From assembly GCF_051200875.1 (NCBI RefSeq), contig NZ_CP195192.1:28986-92985 (forward strand): a stretch of DNA of 64,000 bases. Reading direction: 5' to 3'. The position numbers were made by a program, and so were the translations under genes. Of the stretch, positions 53,205 to 60,227 are shown in pieces; the first letter of the stretch is position 1; every line of letters starts with the position of its first letter. This DNA is from Pseudotabrizicola sp051200875 (GTDB lineage: Bacteria; Pseudomonadota; Alphaproteobacteria; Rhodobacterales; Rhodobacteraceae). The notes under the pieces are model-generated. The model was not told the origin of the DNA, did not search any database, and was given only the letters and a program-made list of their open reading frames with translations.

Positions 53205-53329
53205 TGATCATCCATTTGCACCGGAGGCTGTGCATCCCAGACCCAGAAAAGAGAACGACGCCAGACCGATAGTCCGACGCCGCGCCCGATTACTCACTGT
53301 GCCCGAGTTTTCTAGCCGATCGCCCGGAG

Positions 53330-53362
53330 ACCTGCAACCAGCAAAGTTGTTTTGCTGGCAGG
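53330..53362. repeat. Inverted repeat upstream of the gene at 53413
   Basis: CCAGCAAA and TTTGCTGG (53338-53345 and 53351-53358) are perfect 8-base arms around GTTGT, with an outer CCTG/CAGG pair. Lying 50 bases before a gene with a helix-turn-helix, it may be an operator. Confidence 0.45.
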
Positions 53363-53412
53363 AATGTTGTTGCCTCACGATCTGACGTCGTTCCTCGAAA
53401 GAGACGACATTC

Positions 53413-54255
53413 ATGGACCTTACGACCGGCTCAATCCTGCGGCAGATCCTCCGATGCGATCTGTCCGTTTCCGCGCACAAGCTCGCGACGATCATCCTCG
53501 ACGGCATCGCCTGGAAGGATGGCTACAACGGGCTCGATCGCGGCACCGCTGCTTTCACGCTGTCCACGCTTTCCGATATTATGGGTGTGACCCGCCAGCA
53601 TCTCACGACCCTGCTTGCCGAGCTCGCGGCGTCGGAGCTTCGCGTTGAGCGCTGGAAGCCCAACGGCAAGTTCGCGCCGTGGCTCTTTCGCTTTGGCTGC
53701 GTCGCCGACGAGTCGCCACAGCATCTGGCGTCAACTGGGGGCGACACATCACTATCTAGAGACTCTAATAACAAAACTATCTTCTCCGGGAAGATCGAGA
53801 TCGCCCCCGGCTCGAACGTCCATCGCACCACCTGGGCGGCGCTCATCAAGACGGCAAAAGCCGCCCTGCCCTGCTGGAACGTTGACACACAAGCGATCTG
53901 GGATCGCTTCATGGCCTTCAACGACGCCCGCGGAAACACCTGCGTTCCAGCGGGGTTTCTTCTGGGTTTCATGCGCCGCTGGCAGACATCGGTTGGACGA
54001 CCGCCGGCAACGCCGGGATCCGTCAGTTGCCCCAAATCTGATGCAGGGAGTGCCGAGACCGAGCAGCTGCGTCTGACGCGCTCTGCGCCGGTTGGAAACC
54101 GTCAGTTTCATGCCGCCGACCTGCAGCGCAGCATCGGACTCGGGGCCTACAAGGACCGGGTCAAGGCCATGGTCGAACGGTTCGGATGCGGGGAGTTTGC
54201 GGCGATGCTCGCGGTCCACGGTGAAGCCGCACGCCGTGGTGAGATCAGTCCATGA
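53413..54255 (+). CDS. Helix-turn-helix protein of unknown function, plasmid maintenance region
   Basis: The 280-residue protein has a winged-helix-like N-terminus (STLSDIMGVTRQHLTTLLAEL near residue 50) that resembles DNA-binding regions of plasmid replication or regulatory proteins. The middle is less ordered and the C-terminus has SIGLGAYKDRVKAMVERFG. I do not recognise a named family. A hairpin lies upstream. It converges on the 350-residue gene with 8 bases between stops. Confidence 0.65.
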   Translation: MDLTTGSILRQILRCDLSVSAHKLATIILDGIAWKDGYNGLDRGTAAFTLSTLSDIMGVTRQHLTTLLAELAASELRVERWKPNGKFAPWLFRFGCVADESPQHLASTGGDTSLSRDSNNKTIFSGKIEIAPGSNVHRTTWAALIKTAKAALPCWNVDTQAIWDRFMAFNDARGNTCVPAGFLLGFMRRWQTSVGRPPATPGSVSCPKSDAGSAETEQLRLTRSAPVGNRQFHAADLQRSIGLGAYKDRVKAMVERFGCGEFAAMLAVHGEAARRGEISP

Positions 54256-54263
54256 GCAGCGGT

Positions 54264-55316
54264 TCAGACCGAGGCCCGCCACACCCTGAACCTCCCCTGC
54301 CCGGTCACTTCCTGCACAAGGCCTTCCGCTTCCAACCAGGCGAGGTTCCTCTGAATGGCTGCGCGACTGGCGCCCGTGAGTTCCTCTGCCATGGGCGCGG
54401 TCACGAGTGGCCAATCGCGCAGGACAGAGATCAGGCGCGGCGGGGTGCGTCCCGACAAACGCGAGGAGCGCGCGATTGCGCGTGCCTCCCACGCCTCCAG
54501 CTGATCGATCTGTCGCATCGCCCCGATGATCCCCTGCTCGGCCGCCTTGAGCCACCTTCCCAATCGCTCCTCGGGATCGGCCCCACGCAACCCACCTGCC
54601 CCGCTGATCTGCAGCGGCGCGAACAAGGCCCCGCCCTGCCCTTCAGCCCCCGACAGCCTTGCCGCGACGACCGCTCCCTCGAGGACATCGCCCTCCGGGC
54701 CGATCCCGGTCAATGGCCACAGGTGATATGCGAAACACGCCCTCACCAGGGGGTGCAAACTTGAAGTCAGGCCCATGACCGCGTTCCAGGCCGAGACCTT
54801 CTCCGTGAGCGGTTCGACGCCCTCTACCTCGTGCCGACCCAGAAAGCTCGCGAGGTCCGGTTCCGGTCCAGGGCCTCCTGAAAGGCGCCGGAATGTCCAA
54901 GCCGCACGCTGGAGATCAGCGGTGTCCTCATCTGTCGCGCCCAGGCGCATCGCCTGCCAGAGTCCCAAGCGGTCAACCGATACCCGGTCGCCCGACATCC
55001 AGCTGAACTCGGATGACGCAAGGAGGGCCAGCCGATGACGCCAGCCCTCGGGACCGCGGGCCAATCGGTCATCGAGGGCCCCGAACCGGGCGGCAACGCG
55101 TGCCAGCCGAAGGGCTTGCGATGCCTGGGCGGCTTGCCAGTCCGCGACCAGCGTTCGTTCATCGGGCTCCGCCCTCGGCAGCGGAGGCAGGAAGTCGGGT
55201 TCGTCTTCGACCGGACCCGGCAGGAACCAGAGGTCTTCTTCCGACGGCGCGCCGTCATAGGGCCCCTCGGTGTCATCCTCCAATTCCTCTGGAAAGACGG
55301 ACTGTTGCGGTTTCAT
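54264..55316 (-). CDS. DUF1612-like helix-turn-helix protein
   Basis: The 350-residue protein has an acidic Pro-rich N-terminus, a helical middle (WQAAQASQALRLARVAARFGALDDRLA, then LEGAVVAARLSGA near 215) and a C-terminal winged helix (APMAEELTGASRAAIQRNLAWLEAEGLVQEVTGQGRFRVWRA in outline). The last part resembles the DUF1612 (RHE_PE00001) family of rhizobial and rhodobacterial plasmids, whose function is unknown. A perfect inverted repeat lies directly upstream of its ATG. Confidence 0.68.
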   Translation of the reverse strand: MKPQQSVFPEELEDDTEGPYDGAPSEEDLWFLPGPVEDEPDFLPPLPRAEPDERTLVADWQAAQASQALRLARVAARFGALDDRLARGPEGWRHRLALLASSEFSWMSGDRVSVDRLGLWQAMRLGATDEDTADLQRAAWTFRRLSGGPGPEPDLASFLGRHEVEGVEPLTEKVSAWNAVMGLTSSLHPLVRACFAYHLWPLTGIGPEGDVLEGAVVAARLSGAEGQGGALFAPLQISGAGGLRGADPEERLGRWLKAAEQGIIGAMRQIDQLEAWEARAIARSSRLSGRTPPRLISVLRDWPLVTAPMAEELTGASRAAIQRNLAWLEAEGLVQEVTGQGRFRVWRASV

Positions 55317-55317
55317 A

Positions 55318-55343
55318 TGTGCAAAATATGGCGCTTTTGCACA
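55318..55343. promoter_or_regulatory. Perfect inverted repeat beside the DUF1612-like gene start
   Basis: TGTGCAAAA (55318-55326) and TTTTGCACA (55335-55343) are exact 9-base arms around TATGGCGC, ending one base before the start codon on the minus strand. It could be an operator for autorepression or an mRNA hairpin at the start codon. The palindrome TCTATATAGA follows at 55379-55388. Confidence 0.6.
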
Positions 55344-55420
55344 GCACCCAAGCGAAATCTTGGGGTGTCGCCTATAACTCTATATAGAAGGCAACCGCGC
55401 CACCCTGTCTGAGTGTTCTC

Positions 55421-55466
55421 GTGGCGCTCGGCGCAAGGAAACCAAGGGGTTTCCAACGAGCGCCAC
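55421..55466. repeat. Nested hairpin between DUF1612-like and recombinase genes
   Basis: GTGGCGCTCG (55421-55430) pairs with CGAGCGCCAC (55457-55466), and inside it GGAAACC pairs with GGTTTCC around AAGG (55437-55454). The two stacked stems lie in a divergent intergenic region without a T-run. It could be a structured RNA, a cruciform or a recombination site. Confidence 0.6.
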
Positions 55467-55494
55467 CACAGAGCCGCCCCTTGCATCCGTTTAC

Positions 55495-55506
55495 AAACGG
55501 TCGTTT
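55495..55506. repeat. Short palindrome upstream of serine recombinase, possible res subsite
   Basis: AAACGGTCGTTT is symmetric except for its two central bases (AAACG-N2-CGTTT) and lies 36 bases before the recombinase start; a related GCAAACGG follows at 55527. Resolvase genes usually have their crossover or binding site close upstream. Confidence 0.4.
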
Positions 55507-55542
55507 ATTTATGATACCTTAAACTGCAAACGGCCTGTTTTG

Positions 55543-56427
55543 ATGCCCCTGATCGGCTATGCGCGCGTCTCGACCGAAGATCAGACCCCCCTGCCCCAGT
55601 CGCAGGCCCTGAAATCCGCGGGCTGCGTCGAGATCCACGAAGAGCAGGCCTCGGGCGGCAACCGTGCGCGGCCCGTGCTGGCCCGCGTGCTCGAGCGGAT
55701 TGGCAAGGGCGATACGCTGGTCGTCGTGCGCATTGATCGTCTGGCGCGATCGCTGTCGCATCTGCTCGAGGTCATCGAGCGGCTGGAGGCGAAAGGTGCC
55801 TTTTTTCGCTCGCTGACCGATCCGATCGACACGTCCTCGCCGCAGGGCAAGTTCACCCTGCAAGTTCTCGGCGCCGCGGCCGAGTTCGAGCGCGCCCTGA
55901 TCCGCGAACGCACCAAAGCGGGGCTGGCCTCGGCGCGCAGCAAGGGTCGGATCGGCGGCAACCCGGGACTGCGCGCCCGCGATCCCGCGGCGCTTCGCAA
56001 AGTGCGGCTGGCGAGGCAAGACGGTTACATGGATCGCCTGAACGAGACGGCACAGGACTGGGTACCGCACGTTCGTCGCCTGCGGCCCGACATGGCCTGG
56101 GAGGACGTGCTGCGCATCATCAACGCTCCCCTGCCCCATGAACGTCAGTGGACACAAAGCCGATTGCTCCGCGCTGTGAACGCGTATGTGCGGGATGGGT
56201 TCTTGGACGAAACCGTGTTGGGCCGTGCCGGTCGCCGCGATACCGACGACCGTTTGCCGGCCATCGTTGCCGGCATCAAGGGCGCAAACCCGGAGATTAC
56301 GCTGCAAGAAATCTGCAACCGGCTCGAGAAAATGCGGGAGCGGACGCCGCGTGGGCGGACCAGCTGGCAGCCGTCATCCGTGAAGATGCTGTTGGAGCGA
56401 GCCGAGAGGCTGGGGCTACTTGATTGA
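55543..56427 (+). CDS. Serine recombinase, resolvase/invertase family with C-terminal extension
   Basis: The 294-residue protein has a resolvase catalytic domain: IGYARVSTEDQ with nucleophile Ser10, VVVRIDRLARS with the catalytic Arg residues near 65, and the long helix FTLQVLGAAAEFERALIRERTKAGL (in outline) near 105. A resolvase of the Tn3 or Hin type is about 185-200 residues, so about 100 residues of extra C-terminal DNA-binding sequence are present (ITLQEICNRLEKMRERTPRG). No transposase is near, so plasmid multimer resolution is more likely than transposition. The ATG at 55543 is used over a TTG three bases earlier. Confidence 0.88.
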   Translation: MPLIGYARVSTEDQTPLPQSQALKSAGCVEIHEEQASGGNRARPVLARVLERIGKGDTLVVVRIDRLARSLSHLLEVIERLEAKGAFFRSLTDPIDTSSPQGKFTLQVLGAAAEFERALIRERTKAGLASARSKGRIGGNPGLRARDPAALRKVRLARQDGYMDRLNETAQDWVPHVRRLRPDMAWEDVLRIINAPLPHERQWTQSRLLRAVNAYVRDGFLDETVLGRAGRRDTDDRLPAIVAGIKGANPEITLQEICNRLEKMRERTPRGRTSWQPSSVKMLLERAERLGLLD

Positions 56428-56560
56428 AGTCGCGGGAATCGCCATGCGATTCTTATGATCTGCAGTCCGTAGGCGTCCACAATACATGTTGTGGCCACGA
56501 CGCCACGACCCACGAGCTGTTGAAGTACGCTGCGAACAAGGCCACCCAACGCACTGATAC

Positions 56561-56650
56561 TTAACGGTTTTCTCTCGTCAGAAATCAGCCCCTTCAACGC
56601 GCATACGCCGTTCAACGGTTTGGGCTGGATTTACTCACCAAAACTGTTAA
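56561..56650. promoter_or_regulatory. Repeated AACGG/AACTG motifs before repA, candidate RepA operator
   Basis: TTAACGGTTTT (56561-56571) and AAAACTGTTAA (56640-56650) are inverted copies with one mismatch, with the palindrome CCGTTCAACGG (56608-56618) between them. They lie in the 120 bases before repA, where RepA of RepABC systems binds to repress its own operon. Confidence 0.45.
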
Positions 56651-56683
56651 GGTCTACAAAACAATAAAGACTTGAGGGCAGTG

Positions 56684-57865
56684 ATGAGCGGGATACGAGC
56701 CTCTCAAAGATTCGATGTCATGTCCAAGCGGCTTGGTAGCCGGTTGCGAGAACATGCTCAGGAGACTTTTCCACCGGATGCCCAGAAGGGTCTCCGCCGC
56801 TTCGCGATGCGGGAAGCGGCAGATCTCCTACGGCTCAACCAGAACACCTTCCGCCACCATGTGTCAAACCTCGAAGGCTTTCCCGAAGGTATACTCGAGG
56901 GTGGCAACCGCCGCAGTTTCTCTGCCGAGGAAATGGTCGAGGCCCAACGCGTCCTTCTTGAGACGGGCAGGATTAAGCCCGATGAGCACCCTCACAGAAG
57001 AGCCGGCGAACCGTGCCAGGTCGTAACAATCTTCAACCTGAAGGGCGGGTCCGCAAAAACGTCGACCGTGGCTCATGTTGGTCAGCTACTGGGCCTTCGC
57101 GGCTATCGGGTCCTGCTGATCGACCTCGACAGCCAGGCAAGTCTGACGAACCTGTTCGGGGTGACCCCTGAACTCGATCCGGACATGCCGACCTCCTACG
57201 ATTTGATCCGGTCGGAAGGTCCCCTGCCCGCCTCCGATATCATTCGAAAGACGAACTTCCCGACTGTGGATCTGATCCCGGCCTCCATGGACATCATGGA
57301 GTACGAGTTCGAGGTCGCTTTGAGCTTCAGACACGGCGCCACCACCTTCCACAGTCGGATCCGTGAAGCGCTTGAGCCTGTCCTGAGCAGGTATGATGTG
57401 GTGATCTTCGACACCCCGCCGCAGCTGAACTTCTCGGTGATCTCTGCCCTCTTTGCTTCCACCGGGGTCCTGATCCCGCTTAACGCGTCCATGCTTGATG
57501 TCATGTCCCTGGCAAGCTTCCTCGGTATGGCAAGCAACCTGATGGGCGTCGTCGAGGCGCATGCTCCCGAACACGGTCTGAACTTCGTGCGGGTGCTGAT
57601 CACCCGCTACGAGAATACCGATGGTCCACAGGTCCAGATCTCGTCTCTGCTTCGGACGGTCCTTGGCGATGCGGTCCTCCCGGCCGAGTTCCTGAAGTCG
57701 ACAGCGGTAGGTGATGCCGCCAATACGCAGCAGAGCATCTTTGAGGTCGAACCTCGCGACGTGAACCGCAGAACCTACGAGCGTGCAATCGAGTCCGTTT
57801 CGCGCGTTACCGACGAAGTCGAACGCGAAATCCTAAAGGCATGGGGGCGTAGCCATGGCGCGTAA
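56684..57865 (+). CDS. repA: RepA, ParA-type partition ATPase of a RepABC replicon
   Basis: The 393-residue protein has an N-terminal DNA-binding region (REAADLLRLNQNTFRHHVSNL near residue 42) and a ParA ATPase domain with deviant Walker A KGGSAKTST near 122, LLIDLDSQASLT near 145 and DTPPQLNFS near 240. In RepABC plasmids RepA partitions the plasmid with RepB and represses repABC. The ATG at 56684 is chosen with GAGGG upstream. It overlaps repB by 11 bases. Confidence 0.93.
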   Translation: MSGIRASQRFDVMSKRLGSRLREHAQETFPPDAQKGLRRFAMREAADLLRLNQNTFRHHVSNLEGFPEGILEGGNRRSFSAEEMVEAQRVLLETGRIKPDEHPHRRAGEPCQVVTIFNLKGGSAKTSTVAHVGQLLGLRGYRVLLIDLDSQASLTNLFGVTPELDPDMPTSYDLIRSEGPLPASDIIRKTNFPTVDLIPASMDIMEYEFEVALSFRHGATTFHSRIREALEPVLSRYDVVIFDTPPQLNFSVISALFASTGVLIPLNASMLDVMSLASFLGMASNLMGVVEAHAPEHGLNFVRVLITRYENTDGPQVQISSLLRTVLGDAVLPAEFLKSTAVGDAANTQQSIFEVEPRDVNRRTYERAIESVSRVTDEVEREILKAWGRSHGA

Positions 57866-58784
57866 GGTCTTCGGAGATTCCCTCAAGAACGCGATGGGCA
57901 ATGCCGCGACTGCAGAAGAGGACGTGGATCTTGATCTGAAACGTACGAGCCCGACAGTCGCTCGTGCGCAAGCATCCGTGCTCGAGGAAGACAAACACGC
58001 CACGCGCCTGATCGACCCGAGCGCCGTGCGGATGTCCGCGGTCATGGACCGTATCGATCCGAGCGATGGCCTCGAGGAACTTGTGTCCTCGATCCGAGAG
58101 CATGGGCAAAAGGTTCCCATTCTTGTCCGCCGAACCCAGGATGGCGCACTTGAGATCGTCTACGGGCGCCGCAGGCTTCTCGCCTGTCGTGAGCTTGGTC
58201 AGAAGGTGCGGGCCACGGTCATGGAAATGACCGAAGAGGAAGCTCTGATCGCCCAGGGCGTGGAGAACAATGCGCGCCAAGATCCATCGTTCATCGAGAG
58301 GGCTCTGTTCGTCGCTGGCATCATTCGGGAACTTGGTAAAACAGACGAAACGCGCAAGAACGCCCAGACCATCGCCTATCGGGCACTTCAGATCGACGAG
58401 TCTCTCGTCTCTCGGATGAACCGTATCGCGACGGGTATTCCCATGGAGCTGATTCAGGCAATCGGACCTGCACATGGCGTTGGTCGGAGGGTCTGGGAGA
58501 AGCTTTTCAGGCTTTGCGAGAAGGACGTCTCAAGAGCCAAGGAAGTCGCCCGCGAAATCCCCCGTAGCTTGCCTGGCCCAGAGCGGCTTGACGCAGCGGT
58601 TACGCTACTCACGGCCACCAAGACAACTCCGCCCAAGGCTGAGCCAGGTGAGCGCGTAAAGATCGGCCGCAAAGGCAATCGCATCACTATCGATGTGGAC
58701 GCTGATCTTGCCCCACGCGTCGAAGAGGCGGTCCGAAAGCTGATCGGAGAGCTTCTTGACCGCGGTCAAGAAGGCCCAAAGTGA
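57855..58784 (+). CDS. repB: RepB, ParB-type centromere-binding protein of a RepABC replicon
   Basis: The 309-residue protein has the ParB/RepB domain: LEELVSSIREHGQKVPILVRR near residue 75 in outline, VYGRRRLLACRELG near 105, GVENNARQDPSFIERALF near 135, followed by a helix-turn-helix region (AYRALQIDESLVSRMNRIA). It should bind the CTTGACCGCGGTCAAG palindromes nearby; one of them lies inside its own C-terminal coding sequence (58755-58770). Confidence 0.93.
   Translation: MARKVFGDSLKNAMGNAATAEEDVDLDLKRTSPTVARAQASVLEEDKHATRLIDPSAVRMSAVMDRIDPSDGLEELVSSIREHGQKVPILVRRTQDGALEIVYGRRRLLACRELGQKVRATVMEMTEEEALIAQGVENNARQDPSFIERALFVAGIIRELGKTDETRKNAQTIAYRALQIDESLVSRMNRIATGIPMELIQAIGPAHGVGRRVWEKLFRLCEKDVSRAKEVAREIPRSLPGPERLDAAVTLLTATKTTPPKAEPGERVKIGRKGNRITIDVDADLAPRVEEAVRKLIGELLDRGQEGPK
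58755..58770. repeat. parS-like palindrome 1
   Basis: CTTGACCGCGGTCAAG is a perfect 16-base palindrome (20 bases with flanking TT and AA), inside the end of repB. It fits the RepABC parS form with TT-N4-GC-N4-AA but has C and G at the outer positions in place of G and C. Confidence 0.75.
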
Positions 58785-58795
58785 CGACCCCGTGT

Positions 58796-58811
58796 CTTGA
58801 CCGCGGTCAAG
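58796..58811. repeat. parS-like palindrome 2
   Basis: This is an identical 16-base copy between repB and repC, extended to 20 bases by flanking GT and AC. It lies just before the antisense RNA region. Confidence 0.75.
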
Positions 58812-58857
58812 ACATCAAGAGCAACGAGCAGAAAACGAAAGGAGGAACGGCTAGAAA

Positions 58858-58908
58858 AGGAAAGACCCCCCGAAAGCGGTGCTTCCGAAGGGCCTCAATC
58901 AGTCTCGA
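58858..58908 (-). ncRNA. Candidate antisense RNA (incompatibility RNA) of the RepABC replicon
   Basis: On the minus strand in the repB-repC gap, a stem TCAATCAG/CTGATTGA (58895-58919) is followed by a 12-pair stem (58866-58877 with 58881-58892, counting G-U pairs, loop GGT on the plus strand) and then runs of T. That is the layout of the small antisense RNA that represses repC in RepABC plasmids. The likely size is about 50 nucleotides, with a start near 58908. Ends are estimates. Confidence 0.65.
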
Positions 58909-58915
58909 CACCTGA

Positions 58916-58944
58916 TTGATACCCCCAAAACGAATCGAGTTCAA
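58916..58944 (-). promoter_or_regulatory. Promoter for the antisense RNA
   Basis: On the minus strand TTGAAC (58939-58944) and TATCAA (58916-58921) are 17 bases apart, a good sigma-70 pair pointing into the antisense RNA stems. Confidence 0.6.
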
Positions 58945-58987
58945 CACCGCTCGCGGTGAATGGGGAAGCTTTTTCTTCCGAAACACC

Positions 58988-60100
58988 ATGAGACATGTCA
59001 CTCAAGCACAAACCGCCTTGGCGGAACAGGCAGCTATTGCCTGCCCTAACCCCTACGAGCTTCTGGGGCCGGTGCGGGTTCTTCGGAAAGACCTGAACCT
59101 CACAAGCAACGACGTCACCGTACTGACAGCGCTCATCAGCTTTCTTCCGCGCGATCAGAGCCCCAACTCTGGTGAAACACAGTGCAAGCTGACCGTTGTG
59201 TTTCCTTCCAACGCCTCCTTATCAGAGCGCGCAAACGGCATTGATGAAAGAACGCTTCGCCGCTGCCTCGGGCGCCTTGAGGCCGCGGGACTCATCCAGC
59301 GAAAGAGTTCAGCGAACGGGAAACGCTTCCCTCTCCGCTACGGAGGGATCATCAGGGATGCGTTTGGGATCGACTTGGGTCCGCTAATGCAAAGCCACGA
59401 CGCTCTTGCGGCCAGAGCATCGAAGGTCACGGAAGAGCGTGAACGCCTGCGCTCCCTCAAAGCAGAAGCCCTGGCGCTGCGCGCGTCCCTCCTACAGGAC
59501 GAACAGCTCCATGACGCACGGCGGGCTTCACTGGAAACGATCCGAAACCTGCTTCGTCGAGCAACCCTGACTGCCGACACAGTCTTGCAAATCATCGCTG
59601 GTCTCCGCGAGCTCGGAGCCAACGCCAAGCCGAGCTACGGAGAGTGCCACGATTCAAACACCCGTGCGGACCGAGAGCAATCGCAAGACCAAACCCTCGG
59701 ACGTGAGTGCGCGAGCGAAATGTCCGCCAGGAACGGACAAAATGACCGGCAGATAGAGTCTCTAAAAAAAGAATATATAAAGAAAGAAACGCACGTGAAG
59801 CAGACCAACGCTTTCCAAAGCGTTGGGGCAGCGACCATGAACCGGGACCCTGCAAAAATGGCGTGGACGGACTTTTCACATGTCGCAGACTTCTTCCCAG
59901 ACCCGCCGCGAACAGGCGAAGCCCTCAACCGCATTCTCTTCGACATCGGTCGATTGCTTAGAATACGCCAAGAAAAACTGATGCGTGGTCTTCAGAAAGC
60001 TGGGGCTGGACGGCTTTTGCTGATCTTGGACTACCTGTTGGGAAAAGGCGAAGCGATCAGGCAGCCCGAGGCATACTTTGAAACGATCATGAAGACATAG
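58988..60100 (+). CDS. repC: RepC replication initiator of a RepABC replicon
   Basis: The 370-residue protein fits RepC: N-terminal domain with YELLGPVRVLRKDLNLTSNDVTVLTALISFLP in outline near residue 20-50, an HTH element with ERTLRRCLGRLEAAGLIQRK near 88, a coiled middle, and a C-terminal domain ending with GEAIRQPEAYFETIMK. RepC binds the origin, which in RepABC plasmids lies inside repC itself. The ATG at 58988 follows the antisense RNA region; a TTG at 58916 is too close to that RNA promoter. Confidence 0.9.
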   Translation: MRHVTQAQTALAEQAAIACPNPYELLGPVRVLRKDLNLTSNDVTVLTALISFLPRDQSPNSGETQCKLTVVFPSNASLSERANGIDERTLRRCLGRLEAAGLIQRKSSANGKRFPLRYGGIIRDAFGIDLGPLMQSHDALAARASKVTEERERLRSLKAEALALRASLLQDEQLHDARRASLETIRNLLRRATLTADTVLQIIAGLRELGANAKPSYGECHDSNTRADREQSQDQTLGRECASEMSARNGQNDRQIESLKKEYIKKETHVKQTNAFQSVGAATMNRDPAKMAWTDFSHVADFFPDPPRTGEALNRILFDIGRLLRIRQEKLMRGLQKAGAGRLLLILDYLLGKGEAIRQPEAYFETIMKT

Positions 60101-60118
60101 AGCATCCAACTTGCACGT

Positions 60119-60134
60119 CTTGACCGCGGTCAAG
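60119..60134. repeat. parS-like palindrome 3
   Basis: This identical 16-base copy is extended to 22 bases (CGT and ACG flanks), 18 bases after repC and 93 bases before the ParB-like gene. It could serve partition and also autoregulation of the downstream gene. Confidence 0.72.
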
Positions 60135-60227
60135 ACGAACGAAGAGAGGAAAAGGTTGGGGGTTTGAGGGGTGATGGGAAGTGAGATCGGGAGAGTGGCT
60201 TCCGACGCCCGTCGTGGAGAAGATCTG

